A stretch of 9,863 nucleotides of DNA from CAIMZW01 sp037142435 (GCA_037142435.1 JBAXAO010000044.1:1-9863); one strand, 5' to 3'; shown: positions 1 through 6,448, counted from the first letter of the stretch. Notes: generated from the letters alone by a model not told the origin. A program made the numbers and translations.

Positions 1-2
1 CC

Positions 3-815
3 GGGCACGAATTAGATGACGTCACCAAGTCCATCCGTGACCTCGAAGTTCAGACCTTGCTCAGTGGCGAATATGACGAGCGTGATGCGCTGGTCACCAT
101 TCGCTCCGAAGCCGGTGGAGTCGAAGCCGCAGACTGGGCCGAAATGTTGATGCGCATGTATCTGCGCTATTGCGAGCGCCATCATTTCAAGGTGGATGTT
201 TTGGAAACCTCCTACGCAGAAGAGGCCGGAATTAAGTCCACGACTTTCCGCGTCAGCACCCCTTATGCCTATGGAACACTTTCAGTCGAGCAAGGCACTC
301 ATCGTTTGGTGCGCATCTCGCCTTTCGATAGTCAGAGCCGCCGCCACACCTCCTTCGCCGGCGTGGAAGTCGTTCCAGTTGTCGAACAGAGCGATCACAT
401 TGATATTGATGAAAAGGAAATTCGCGTTGACGTTTACCGATCCTCAGGTCCCGGCGGCCAGGGCGTCAACACCACCGACTCCGCTGTTCGCATTACCCAC
501 TTGGCTTCGGGAATTGTCGTCTCCTGCCAAAACGAGCGCTCGCAAATTCAGAACAAAGCCACCGCGATGGCTGTCCTTCAGTCCAAACTTCTGGAACGTC
601 GACGTCAGGAAGAGCGCGCTCGTATAGATGCTTTGAAGGGTGACAATTCCGGATCCTGGGGCAATCAGATGCGCTCCTACGTATTAGCTCCGTATCAAAT
701 GGTCAAAGATCTTCGAACCGACTTTGAAGTGGGAAACCCGGCTGGCGTCCTGGATGGCGATATCGATGGTTTCATCGAGGCTGGCATCAAGTGGCGCAAG
801 CGCAGCGAGGGCTAG
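3..815 (+). CDS. prfB: Peptide chain release factor 2 (RF2), 5'-truncated by window edge
   Basis: RF2 reads UGA and UAA stop codons in the ribosomal A site and triggers hydrolysis of peptidyl-tRNA. The frame is already open at the window edge (first full codon at base 3) and gives 270 residues; complete RF2 proteins have about 365-370, so roughly 100 N-terminal residues lie outside, including the place where many prfB genes carry a programmed +1 frameshift. The stop-codon-reading tripeptide Ser-Pro-Phe is encoded at 318-326; SPF rather than PxT separates RF2 from RF1. The catalytic GGQ is at 453-461 in the usual GPGGQGVN context, and the C-terminal tail is typical. An ATG-like start inside the gene (TTG at 57) is not the real start because homology continues upstream of it. 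The gene lies directly upstream of ftsE in the standard actinobacterial order. Identification is secure. Confidence 0.97.
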   Translation, partial: GHELDDVTKSIRDLEVQTLLSGEYDERDALVTIRSEAGGVEAADWAEMLMRMYLRYCERHHFKVDVLETSYAEEAGIKSTTFRVSTPYAYGTLSVEQGTHRLVRISPFDSQSRRHTSFAGVEVVPVVEQSDHIDIDEKEIRVDVYRSSGPGGQGVNTTDSAVRITHLASGIVVSCQNERSQIQNKATAMAVLQSKLLERRRQEERARIDALKGDNSGSWGNQMRSYVLAPYQMVKDLRTDFEVGNPAGVLDGDIDGFIEAGIKWRKRSEG

Positions 816-825
816 TTTCTCGCTG
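803..825 (+). terminator. Weak hairpin overlapping the prfB stop codon
   Basis: Seven-base arms CAGCGAG (803-809) and CTCGCTG (819-825) flank a 9-nt loop that contains the TAG stop of prfB. No T-run follows, so this is not a standard intrinsic terminator. It could stabilise the mRNA 3' end or be chance. No better terminator is visible between prfB and ftsE, so read-through into ftsE is possible. Confidence 0.2.
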
Positions 826-850
826 ACTTCCTGATCTAAAACGGCGAGCT

Positions 851-958
851 TCCCTCTTCACCTCACATGGCCCATCCCTCTTCACCTCACTTGGCCCATC
901 CCTCTTCACCTCACTTGGCCCATCCCTCCCATCCCTCCCATCCCTCCCATCCGTCCCC
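851..958. repeat. Tandem array: three 24-bp units, then 9-bp units
   Basis: Three copies of a 24-bp unit lie at 851-874, 875-898 and 899-922; copies 2 and 3 are identical and copy 1 differs at one base (A for T in CACWTGG). Three exact copies of TCCCTCCCA follow at 923-949, plus a diverged fourth at 950-958. The 9-mer equals the first five and last four bases of the 24-mer, as if 15 internal bases had been lost before further expansion. The + strand is strongly pyrimidine-rich. The array fills the middle of the 312-bp prfB-ftsE spacer. The rest of the spacer (959-1116) shows no gene and no convincing promoter. An open frame on the - strand here translates only the repeat and is not a gene. 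Confidence 0.93.
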
Positions 959-959
959 C
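919..959 (-). other. Putative G-quadruplex motif (G-rich - strand)
   Basis: On the - strand there are seven GGG tracts (complements of 919-921, 924-926, 928-930, 933-935, 937-939, 942-944 and 946-948) separated alternately by one and two nucleotides, with the local pattern GGGAGGGATGGG. An eighth tract of five G lies at 955-959 after a 6-nt loop. This more than satisfies the G3+N1-7 rule, and such short loops favour a stable parallel quadruplex. The G-rich strand is the template for transcription from prfB towards ftsE, so the RNA would be C-rich. Whether it folds in the cell is inference. Confidence 0.7.
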
Positions 960-1116
960 TACCTGCCTTTCCCTCAGAGCTCACCGACCTCCCAGGCTCA
1001 ATTAATCTTTCTAACACCCGTTTTGGCGCGTATTTCCGCCTGATTGAGAGGCTTGCTACCTAAACTGGGCGATCTGTAGGGGAGTTCCGCCTGGCTATTT
1101 CCCACTCAAGACTTAA

Positions 1117-1122
1117 ACGAGG
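1117..1122 (+). promoter_or_regulatory. Ribosome binding site that decides the ftsE start
   Basis: ACGAGG ends five bases before the GTG at 1128. For the alternative in-frame GTG at 1122 the same purine stretch would overlap the start codon, which is too close to work as a Shine-Dalgarno site. Confidence 0.6.
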
Positions 1123-1127
1123 TGCCT

Positions 1128-1817
1128 GTGATTCGCTTTGAGAACGTAACCAAGATGTATCCCAAACAGGAGCGTCCAGCTCTTGATGGGGTCGACCTGG
1201 AAATCCTCAAGGGCGAGTTCGTCTTTCTCGTGGGACTCTCGGGTTCTGGTAAGTCCACCTTCCTTCGCTTGGTCCTCCGCGAAGAGAAGCCGACTTCCGG
1301 AAATATCGTCGTCGCTGGCAAGGACCTCAACACTCTTTCTAAGCACAAGGTGCCAGAGCTTCGTCGCCAGGTTGGCACGGTCTTCCAGGATTTTCGCCTT
1401 CTGCCAAATAAGACAGTCGCCGAAAACGTAGCTTTCACTTTGCACGTATTGGGATATTCGCAAAAGGAGATCAACCGCGAAGTTCCAGAAGTTCTCGAAT
1501 TGGTGGGCTTGGAAGAAAAAGCCGACCGTAAACCGAACGAACTTTCAGGTGGCGAACAACAACGCGTCGCGATTGCCCGCGCTTATGTCAGTCGCCCAAC
1601 AATTTTGATTGCGGATGAACCAACCGGAAACCTGGATCCAGCAACCTCGGTTGGAATTATGAAATTGCTCGATCGGATTAATCGTGAAGGCACCACTGTG
1701 GTCATGGCTACCCACGATTCTGGAATTGTTGATCAGATGCGAAAGCGCGTCATCGAACTCGAGAACGGTCACGTTGTTCGAGATCAAGTCCGTGGTGTCT
1801 ACGGATATACGGGTTAA
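1128..1817 (+). CDS. ftsE: Cell division ATP-binding protein FtsE
   Basis: FtsE is the cytoplasmic ATPase of the FtsEX complex, which couples ATP hydrolysis to activation of periplasmic or extracellular peptidoglycan hydrolases at the septum. The 229-residue protein has all ABC ATPase motifs in order: Walker A GLSGSGKST (about 36-44), Q-loop Gln in VFQD (about 87), signature LSGGE (about 139-143), Walker B ILIADE (about 159-164), D-loop NLDP, and the switch His in ATHD (about 196). The C-terminal end RGVYGY is typical of actinobacterial FtsE. I start at GTG 1128 (M-I-R-F-E after initiation) because family members begin this way and the RBS spacing fits; GTG 1122 would add two residues. ftsX follows after nine bases, so the two are co-transcribed and probably translationally coupled. 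Confidence 0.96.
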   Translation: MIRFENVTKMYPKQERPALDGVDLEILKGEFVFLVGLSGSGKSTFLRLVLREEKPTSGNIVVAGKDLNTLSKHKVPELRRQVGTVFQDFRLLPNKTVAENVAFTLHVLGYSQKEINREVPEVLELVGLEEKADRKPNELSGGEQQRVAIARAYVSRPTILIADEPTGNLDPATSVGIMKLLDRINREGTTVVMATHDSGIVDQMRKRVIELENGHVVRDQVRGVYGYTG

Positions 1818-1826
1818 GGGGTAGAG

Positions 1827-2729
1827 ATGCGCTCGCGTTTTGTATTTGGTGAAGTTCGCATTGGTTTGCGTCGCAACCTGACCATGACTTTTGCAGTAAT
1901 GATTACTGTTGCAATCTCACTAACGTTGCTGGGAATTGGATTGCTTGCCAATTCGCAGGTTCGCGTTATGAAGGATTATTGGTACGACAAGATTGAAGTA
2001 TCCGTCTTTCTTTGCGGAACGCTATCCGAATCACCTTCTTGCGCTGGCGGTCCAATTACTCCGGATCAACGACTAGCTATTCAGAATGACTTGCAGGCAC
2101 TCCCGGTAGTTCAAAAGGTTTATTATGAATCTCAGCCAGAGGCGTTTGCTCATTTTCAAGAGCGTTTTAAGAATTCTGCGATCGCGCAAAACGTAACTGT
2201 TGATCAATTGCCCGAATCATTCCGGGTCAAGCTCAAGGACCCAACAAAATTTGCAGTAATTCAAAGCGCGTTCTCCGGCCGCCCAGGTGTTGACACTGTT
2301 CAAGATCAACGAACCATTCTCGAGAAATTCTTCAAGCTTCTTGGCGTTCTCCGCGATGGTGCCCTTGGCATCGGATTTGCCAGCGTGCTCACGGCAGCGC
2401 TGTTGATCAGCAATACCTTGCGCATTGCTGCATTTAATCGTCGCCGCGAAACTGGCGTCATGCGTCTGGTTGGTGCATCATCGTTCTCGATTCAACTTCC
2501 ATTCTTGCTCGAAGGTATTTTCTCTGCGATTGTGGGCTGGTTAGTTTCAACGGGATTGCTCTCACTCTTTAAGCTTTTGGTAGATACCAAAGTGGCGCCG
2601 CTCCTCTCCTTCACACGTTTCTTCACTTGGAGCGACGTCTGGGTTTCATCGGGAATTCTTTTAGGGACCGGTTTTATCGTTTCCTCGTTGGCGTCAGTTC
2701 TTACGCTGCGTCGATACCTGAAGGTCTGA
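1827..2729 (+). CDS. ftsX: Cell division protein FtsX (permease-like subunit of FtsEX)
   Basis: FtsX is the membrane subunit that receives the ATPase signal from FtsE and passes it to an extracytoplasmic wall hydrolase (a RipC-type partner is known in mycobacteria). The 300-residue protein has the FtsX layout: a short basic cytoplasmic N-terminus, TM1 about 21-42, an extracytoplasmic domain about 45-170, TM2 about 178-198, then TM3 about 224-250 and TM4 about 272-294. Two cysteines (63 and 72) at the start of the outer domain are placed to form a disulfide, as in other actinobacterial FtsX. The motif NRRRETGVMRLVGAS after TM2 is the conserved coupling region. ATG 1827 is preceded by AAGGGG at 1816-1821 (5-base spacing), which overlaps the ftsE stop. 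The last codons and stop lie inside the first unit of the 26-bp array that follows. Confidence 0.96.
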   Translation: MRSRFVFGEVRIGLRRNLTMTFAVMITVAISLTLLGIGLLANSQVRVMKDYWYDKIEVSVFLCGTLSESPSCAGGPITPDQRLAIQNDLQALPVVQKVYYESQPEAFAHFQERFKNSAIAQNVTVDQLPESFRVKLKDPTKFAVIQSAFSGRPGVDTVQDQRTILEKFFKLLGVLRDGALGIGFASVLTAALLISNTLRIAAFNRRRETGVMRLVGASSFSIQLPFLLEGIFSAIVGWLVSTGLLSLFKLLVDTKVAPLLSFTRFFTWSDVWVSSGILLGTGFIVSSLASVLTLRRYLKV

Positions 2730-2952
2730 CGCTTCACACTTATCTGAAGTTCTGACGCTTCACACTTATCTGAAGGTCGGACGCTGCGCGGTCATTTAAA
2801 GGTCTGACGCTTCACACTTATCTGATGGTCTGACGCTGCGCGGTCACTTAAAGGTCTGACGCTTCCCGGTCATTTAAAGCTCTGACGCTTCGTGGATCAC
2901 TTAAGGTCCGACACATTGCGGCATCAGTTGGTCCGATGCTTTTCGCTCGCTG
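2719..2952. repeat. 26-bp tandem array starting inside the ftsX stop region
   Basis: Nine consecutive units share an exact 26-bp register (starts at 2719, 2745, 2771, 2797, 2823, 2849, 2875, 2901 and 2927). Each has a conserved core close to GGTCTGACGCT followed by a variable half of two main kinds: CACACTTATC (units 1, 2, 4) and GCGGTCAYT (units 3, 5, 6). Units 7-9 are progressively diverged. Unit 1 contains the last ftsX codons and its TGA. The 26 bases before the array, still coding, match the unit at about 15 of 26 positions, including GTTCTTACGCTGCG against GGTCTGACGCTGCG. Units 1 and 2 contain TGAAG/CTTCA arms able to form a small hairpin. The remaining spacer to the peptidase gene (2953-3095) has no gene. 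Confidence 0.93.
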
Positions 2953-3037
2953 GGCTGTTTTTCAACTCTCATCATTGGATTTTGAGCGTAAATCTCTAGA
3001 TATCTCGGCCGACTTTTTCCTTGTCTCACGCTCTTAG

Positions 3038-3043
3038 TACGCT
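3038..3043 (+). promoter_or_regulatory. Candidate -10 box TACGCT for the S41 peptidase gene
   Basis: TACGCT fits the actinobacterial TANNNT -10 pattern and lies in GTACGCTAACCAT, close to the boxes before smpB and ssrA (GTACCCTTAGA). The -35 region is poor (TTTTCC at 3015-3020, spacing 17). Transcription would start near 3050, leaving about 45 nt of leader before the ATG at 3096. Confidence 0.3.
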
Positions 3044-3095
3044 AACCATCCTGACGGTCCCTTTCGGGATCCTGTGCGAAGGGTGGTACCTGTTC

Positions 3096-4253
3096 ATGGC
3101 TGCCCCCATCGTTGAACTCATCAAAGGCGGCAACCGAGTCGCTCTCGCGGGACTTCTCTCGCTGACCTTGCTTGGCGGAATCGCTGCTGGCGATTACATC
3201 GGCCAATCACGCCATCGCTCCACCGTTGATGAAGCGCTATCTACTGTCGTGAAGAAAGACCCGCTGGCGCCAAGACGTGCAGTTCTCGAACGCGCTGCCA
3301 TCGAAGCTATTCTCAAAGCATCGGGGGACCGCTGGTCTAACTATTTTCCGGTTGAGAGCGTCGACCTGTTCAATTCTGAAATCCAAGGTAGATACAGCGG
3401 CGTAGGAATCTGGTTACGTAAGAACGCCTCGGGAGTATTGGAACTTTCAAGTGTGCAACCCGGCAGTCCCGCAGCAACAGCCGGGCTCAAAGTGCGCGAT
3501 CTTTTGGTTTCGGTCGATGGTGTTTCCATGGCAACAGCAACAGTTCCATCGGCAGTCGCTGCACTTCGCGGAAAACCAAAGTCGATGGTCAAGATTTCAG
3601 TTGAAAGAGATCAAGCCCCAATTAATATTTCAATCACCCGAGCGGCTGTTTTAACAGGCGACGTAGTTGCAACACAAATTGCACCAAAAATCCTTTACCT
3701 GCAGGTCTCTGCAGTGTCGTCACATTCGGCTGATGACGTGGGGACTGCACTTCGCAAGTACGCACACTCGAAGGGCATTATTCTCGATTTACGCGATAAC
3801 CCCGGTGGCCTTATCGATGTCGCGGTGAAGTTGGTTTCAAATTTTCTCAACATCGGAACCGTTGTTTCCTACAGTCGCAAGGGTGAGGACGATGTGATCC
3901 TCAATTCGAATAATTCCTCGCCGGATACAGCGCCAATGACAGTCCTCATTAATCGTTCTACAGCCAGCGCCGCTGAAGTCATGGCGGCGGCGCTTCAAGA
4001 TAGAAATCGAGCGGTTCTTCTGGGTGAGAAGAGTTATGGCAAGGGAACAGTTCAAGAAGTCATCAGCCTCATGGATGGATCTCAAATAGAAGTAACTATT
4101 GGCAAATATCGCACCCCCTCAGGGACCGTGATCGATGGAGTCGGCGTGAAACCAGATTTATCAGTTGCCGAATCTGGCGAAATCGCCAAAGCGCTCCAAG
4201 TGCTGACTGGTCTGGCAAGCCTTGACACCAGCGGAAAGATCACCAAGAAGTAG
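3096..4253 (+). CDS. Membrane-anchored PDZ/S41 C-terminal processing peptidase (CtpA-like)
   Basis: This is a carboxy-terminal processing serine protease of family S41, cutting extracytoplasmic proteins near their C-terminus. From the ATG at 3096 it has 385 residues: an N-terminal membrane anchor (about 16-35), a linker, a PDZ domain starting near YSGVGI that binds substrate tails, and the S41 catalytic core from about LDLRDNPGG. The Ser-Lys dyad is visible: Ser291 in TASAAE (codon 3966) and Lys316 in YGKG (codon 4041), 25 residues apart as in known CtpA enzymes, with the supporting Gln320. An in-frame TTG at 3021 would add 25 residues but has no RBS and lies upstream of the likely -10 box; ATG 3096 has GGGTGG nine bases upstream. 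An S41 gene between ftsX and smpB is usual in actinobacteria. Natural substrates cannot be read from the sequence. Confidence 0.92.
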   Translation: MAAPIVELIKGGNRVALAGLLSLTLLGGIAAGDYIGQSRHRSTVDEALSTVVKKDPLAPRRAVLERAAIEAILKASGDRWSNYFPVESVDLFNSEIQGRYSGVGIWLRKNASGVLELSSVQPGSPAATAGLKVRDLLVSVDGVSMATATVPSAVAALRGKPKSMVKISVERDQAPINISITRAAVLTGDVVATQIAPKILYLQVSAVSSHSADDVGTALRKYAHSKGIILDLRDNPGGLIDVAVKLVSNFLNIGTVVSYSRKGEDDVILNSNNSSPDTAPMTVLINRSTASAAEVMAAALQDRNRAVLLGEKSYGKGTVQEVISLMDGSQIEVTIGKYRTPSGTVIDGVGVKPDLSVAESGEIAKALQVLTGLASLDTSGKITKK

Positions 4254-4285
4254 AAATACCGCAGCGCCAGCGCTTAGTTAACAAG

Positions 4286-4291
4286 TACCCT
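4286..4291 (+). promoter_or_regulatory. Candidate -10 box TACCCT giving a leaderless smpB mRNA
   Basis: TACCCT (TANNNT pattern) ends six bases before the smpB ATG, the distance expected between a -10 hexamer and a start site on the A of the start codon. No -35 resembles consensus and no Shine-Dalgarno sequence stands in front of smpB. The same 11 bases GTACCCTTAGA recur upstream of ssrA. Confidence 0.45.
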
Positions 4292-4297
4292 TAGACC

Positions 4298-4780
4298 ATG
4301 GTGAAGGAAGAGGGTAGAAAATTGATCGCGCAGAATAAAAGCGCGCGCCATAACTACTTCATCGAAGAAGTTTATGAATGTGGTTTGGTGCTTACTGGTA
4401 CTGAAGTGAAGTCGCTTCGCGCCGGGCGGGCTTCTCTCGTCGACGGTTTTGCCATGGTTCAAGATGGTGAACTTTGGCTTAGTGGTGTTCATATCCCCGA
4501 ATACACCCAAGGCACTTGGACCAATCACACACCCCGTCGCGATCGCAAACTTTTGCTCCACAAGCGCGAGATTGCCAAGCTCTTTGGGGCGACGAAACAA
4601 GGTGGTTTGACCTTGGTTCCGCTCTCGCTTTACTTCAAGGACGGCAAGGCCAAAATTGAATTGGCGCTGGCAAAGGGCAAGAAATCCCACGATAAACGTT
4701 CAGATTTAATGGAAAAGCAGGCTAACCGCGAAATCACTCGCGAACTCTCTCGTCGCACTTCGGGAAAATCTGAGCGTTAA
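4298..4780 (+). CDS. smpB: SsrA-binding protein SmpB
   Basis: SmpB binds tmRNA, mimics the missing anticodon stem in the ribosome and is needed for trans-translation of stalled ribosomes. The 160-residue protein matches the family in length and along its whole sequence: N-terminal GRKLIAQNKSARHNYFI, the tmRNA-binding core GTEVKSLRAGRASLVDG, HIPEYTQGTWTNH, LTLVPLSLYFKDGKAK, and the basic C-terminal tail KKSHDKR onward, which enters the decoding centre. Start ATG 4298 agrees with homologues and leaves 44 bases after the peptidase gene. Its RNA partner ssrA begins 86 bases downstream, so both halves of the rescue system are adjacent. Confidence 0.97.
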   Translation: MVKEEGRKLIAQNKSARHNYFIEEVYECGLVLTGTEVKSLRAGRASLVDGFAMVQDGELWLSGVHIPEYTQGTWTNHTPRRDRKLLLHKREIAKLFGATKQGGLTLVPLSLYFKDGKAKIELALAKGKKSHDKRSDLMEKQANREITRELSRRTSGKSER

Positions 4781-4790
4781 TTAACAGCAC

Positions 4791-4819
4791 TTCGCGATTG
4801 TTCCCAGAGTCGGTACCCT
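4791..4819 (+). promoter_or_regulatory. Candidate ssrA promoter (TTCGCG-17-TACCCT)
   Basis: -10 TACCCT at 4814-4819 lies in the 11-base motif shared with the smpB start region; a weak -35 TTCGCG is at 4791-4796. Transcription would begin near 4826, giving about 40 nt of 5' leader that RNase P would remove from the tRNA-like end of tmRNA. A nearer alternative -10 (TATCTT about 9 bases before 4867) cannot be excluded. Confidence 0.4.
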
Positions 4820-4866
4820 TAGAACACAACTACATATGGAAAAAGCTTCATTATCTTCATAAACAT

Positions 4867-5238
4867 GGGGGTGAACGGTCTCGACTGTAATGTTTGGGAC
4901 AGGTGAAGCGGGCCGAGGAAGCCGGGATGATCTCGTTAACCAATAACCCTGGCAAAAAACTAAGCGCCAGTAATTCTGCCGCTGATTTCGCTATCGCTGC
5001 CTAAGCGATCTAAGTGAATCCGTTAGCCCGAGTGTGCTCTCGACTCGGATGCTAGCGCCGCTAGAGAGCTCTACCTGATGATGGTGTTGCAGACGCCATT
5101 GGGGACACCACTCTGTAACTGAGTTCGTTGACTACATGTGTTCGTGAGAGTCTGGACTGAGAAAACGATTAGGACACTACGCCCGTAGAAGCCCTGTTTT
5201 AGTGTTATAGGACCCGGGTTCGATTCCCGGCACCTCCA
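4867..5238 (+). ncRNA. ssrA: Transfer-messenger RNA (tmRNA)
   Basis: tmRNA enters ribosomes stalled on broken mRNA, donates alanine, then supplies a short reading frame that tags the nascent protein for proteolysis. The 5' end GGGGGTGAACGGTCTCGAC and the 3' end with T-arm CCGGGTTCGATTCCCGG are diagnostic. The 7-bp acceptor stem pairs GGGGGTG (4867-4873) with CACCTCC (5231-5237) and contains the third-position G-U pair recognised by alanyl-tRNA synthetase. The discriminator A is at 5238. The next bases are CA then A, so the terminal CCA is not encoded and must be added by the CCA-adding enzyme. The length of about 372 nt is normal. The tag frame is at 4966-5004. Confidence 0.97.
4966..5004 (+). 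other. tmRNA tag reading frame (ASNSAADFAIAA)
   Basis: The resume codon is GCC at 4966, preceded by AAACTAAGC, which lines up with AAATAAGC before the resume codon of Mycobacterium tuberculosis tmRNA. Twelve codons and a TAA give ASNSAADFAIAA, the same length as the mycobacterial ADSHQRDYALAA. The last four residues are AIAA instead of the usual ALAA. Confidence 0.85.
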
Positions 5239-5254
5239 CAATGAGTGGCTAATA

Positions 5255-5301
5255 AGTGAGCCCGCATTCTCAGATTCGAGAAATGCGGGCTTACTTTTTT
5301 T
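5255..5301 (+). terminator. Strong intrinsic terminator after ssrA
   Basis: A stem of about 17 bp forms between 5255-5271 and 5278-5295 (core AGCCCGCATT / AATGCGGGCT, with one G-U pair and one bulged A), with a 6-nt loop and seven T at 5295-5301. It closes the housekeeping block. The convergent alcohol dehydrogenase gene ends 21 bases further on; in that direction the hairpin lacks a good T-run and would be weaker. Confidence 0.93.
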
Positions 5302-5321
5302 CGATTTTGCTTCGCCAACTT

Positions 5322-6377
5322 TTATCGAGCGATGGCCACTTTCAGTGCCTTTGTCTCGGCTGCTCGACCAAACGTGTCATAGGCATCCAAGAATTGATCG
5401 AAGCTAAATCTGTGAGTAACCATCTTGTGTGCTGGTAATTTCTTACCTTCGATTAACTTCAAAAGCATTGGCGTGGTGTTGGTATTGACCAATCCCATGC
5501 TGAGGAAGATGTTTTGAATCCACAGACTTTCAAGATGGAGTGGAACCTCTTTGCCGTGAACACCAACATTTGCAACGTGGCCACCAGGGCGGACGATTTC
5601 AGTAGCCATCGTGAAGGTCGTTGGAACTCCCACCGCTTCAATGGCGACGTCAACACCTGCCCCATCCGTTAGGTCGAATACATCCTTCTTCCAAGTTGCC
5701 GTGCCTGATAGAACGGTGTCGGTTGCGCCGAACTCTCGAGATTTCTCTAATCGGTTGGCATCAAGGTCGATAGCGATGATCTTGGCTGCGCCATAGAGGC
5801 CGGCAGTCGCGATGGCCGCAAGACCAACAGGCCCAGCGCCAATAACAGCCACGACGTCACCTGGTTTTACTCCACCATACTGAACTCCAATTTCAAAGCC
5901 AGTTGGAAAGATATCGGAGAGCATCAGACCCTCTTCATCGGTAACCCCAGCGGGGAGCTTGTACAAGGAATTTTCTGCGTACGGCACGCGGACAAATTCA
6001 GCTTGGGTACCATCGATAAGGTGCCCGAGAACCCATCCCATACCGGATGCACCTTCCTCGCCAAGGCAGTGAGAGTAGAGCCCCATCTTGCAATTGGTGC
6101 AAGAGCCACACGATTTAATACAAGAAATAACGACTCTATCGCCAACCTTAAAATTGGTAACAGATGATCCGACGGCAGTGATCTTTCCTACCCCTTCGTG
6201 GCCAAGAATTCGGCCTTTTGTTACTGCCGGCACATCGCCTTTGAGAATGTGTAAATCTGTGCCACAAATTGTGGTGGTATCGAGACGAACGATCGCATCT
6301 GTCGGATTCTGAATAACTGGATCTGGAACATCAGTCCAAGACTTGATGCCAGGGCCACCATAAACTAATGCCTTCAT
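5322..6377 (-). CDS. Zinc-dependent alcohol dehydrogenase (medium-chain dehydrogenase/reductase)
   Basis: A cytosolic NAD(P)-dependent oxidoreductase that interconverts an alcohol and an aldehyde or ketone. The 351-residue protein has the full family layout. Catalytic zinc ligands are Cys38 (ICGTDLH), His60-Glu61 (GHEGVG) and probably Asp155. The structural zinc is held by Cys90, Cys93, Cys96 and Cys104 (C-x2-C-x2-C-x7-C). The Rossmann GxGxxG is at 180-185 (GAGPVG), and Asp204 at the end of the second strand (IIAID) favours NAD over NADP. The start MKALVY is typical; a GAGAGG stretch 12 bases upstream is a rather distant RBS. The gene stands alone, divergent from yceI. The substrate is not evident: the closest pattern is the common group annotated as alcohol dehydrogenase with motif GHLIDGTQAE, which includes many uncharacterised proteins. 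Confidence 0.92.
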   Translation of the reverse strand: MKALVYGGPGIKSWTDVPDPVIQNPTDAIVRLDTTTICGTDLHILKGDVPAVTKGRILGHEGVGKITAVGSSVTNFKVGDRVVISCIKSCGSCTNCKMGLYSHCLGEEGASGMGWVLGHLIDGTQAEFVRVPYAENSLYKLPAGVTDEEGLMLSDIFPTGFEIGVQYGGVKPGDVVAVIGAGPVGLAAIATAGLYGAAKIIAIDLDANRLEKSREFGATDTVLSGTATWKKDVFDLTDGAGVDVAIEAVGVPTTFTMATEIVRPGGHVANVGVHGKEVPLHLESLWIQNIFLSMGLVNTNTTPMLLKLIEGKKLPAHKMVTHRFSFDQFLDAYDTFGRAAETKALKVAIAR

Positions 6378-6419
6378 TTTGATTACTTGCCTCTCAGAAA
6401 CTTCGCAAAACGACTTTGC

Positions 6420-6448
6420 TCATTAATGCTTCGCTTAAGGCTTATCAA
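6420..6448 (-). promoter_or_regulatory. Candidate promoter of the alcohol dehydrogenase gene
   Basis: On the - strand TTGATA (6448-6443) is followed after 17 bases by TAATGA (6425-6420). The -35 matches consensus at five of six bases; the -10 is weak. The start of transcription would lie near 6413, about 35 bases upstream of the ATG. Confidence 0.35.

Noticed and set aside
787..1017. Open frame on the - strand encoding a repetitive Asp-Gly-Arg / Glu-Val-Lys-Arg protein
   Set aside because: It only translates the 24/9-bp tandem array, has no ribosome binding site and overlaps the prfB end.
1040..1079. Promoter for ftsE (TTGCTA-16-TGTAGG)
   Set aside because: The -10 is far from TANNNT and other combinations have wrong spacing; I cannot support a promoter here.
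2719..2952. The 26-bp array as a CRISPR
   Set aside because: The period is constant at 26 bp with a core of about 12 bp and only two recurring variable halves; there are no unique spacers of normal length and no cas genes.
3021..3095. TTG start giving a 410-residue S41 peptidase
   Set aside because: No ribosome binding site, it lies upstream of the probable -10 box, and the extra 25 residues add nothing typical of the family; ATG 3096 fits better.
5256..5438. 60-residue open frame on the + strand across the ssrA terminator
   Set aside because: It overlaps the terminator and the 3' end of the alcohol dehydrogenase gene on the other strand and has no coding character.
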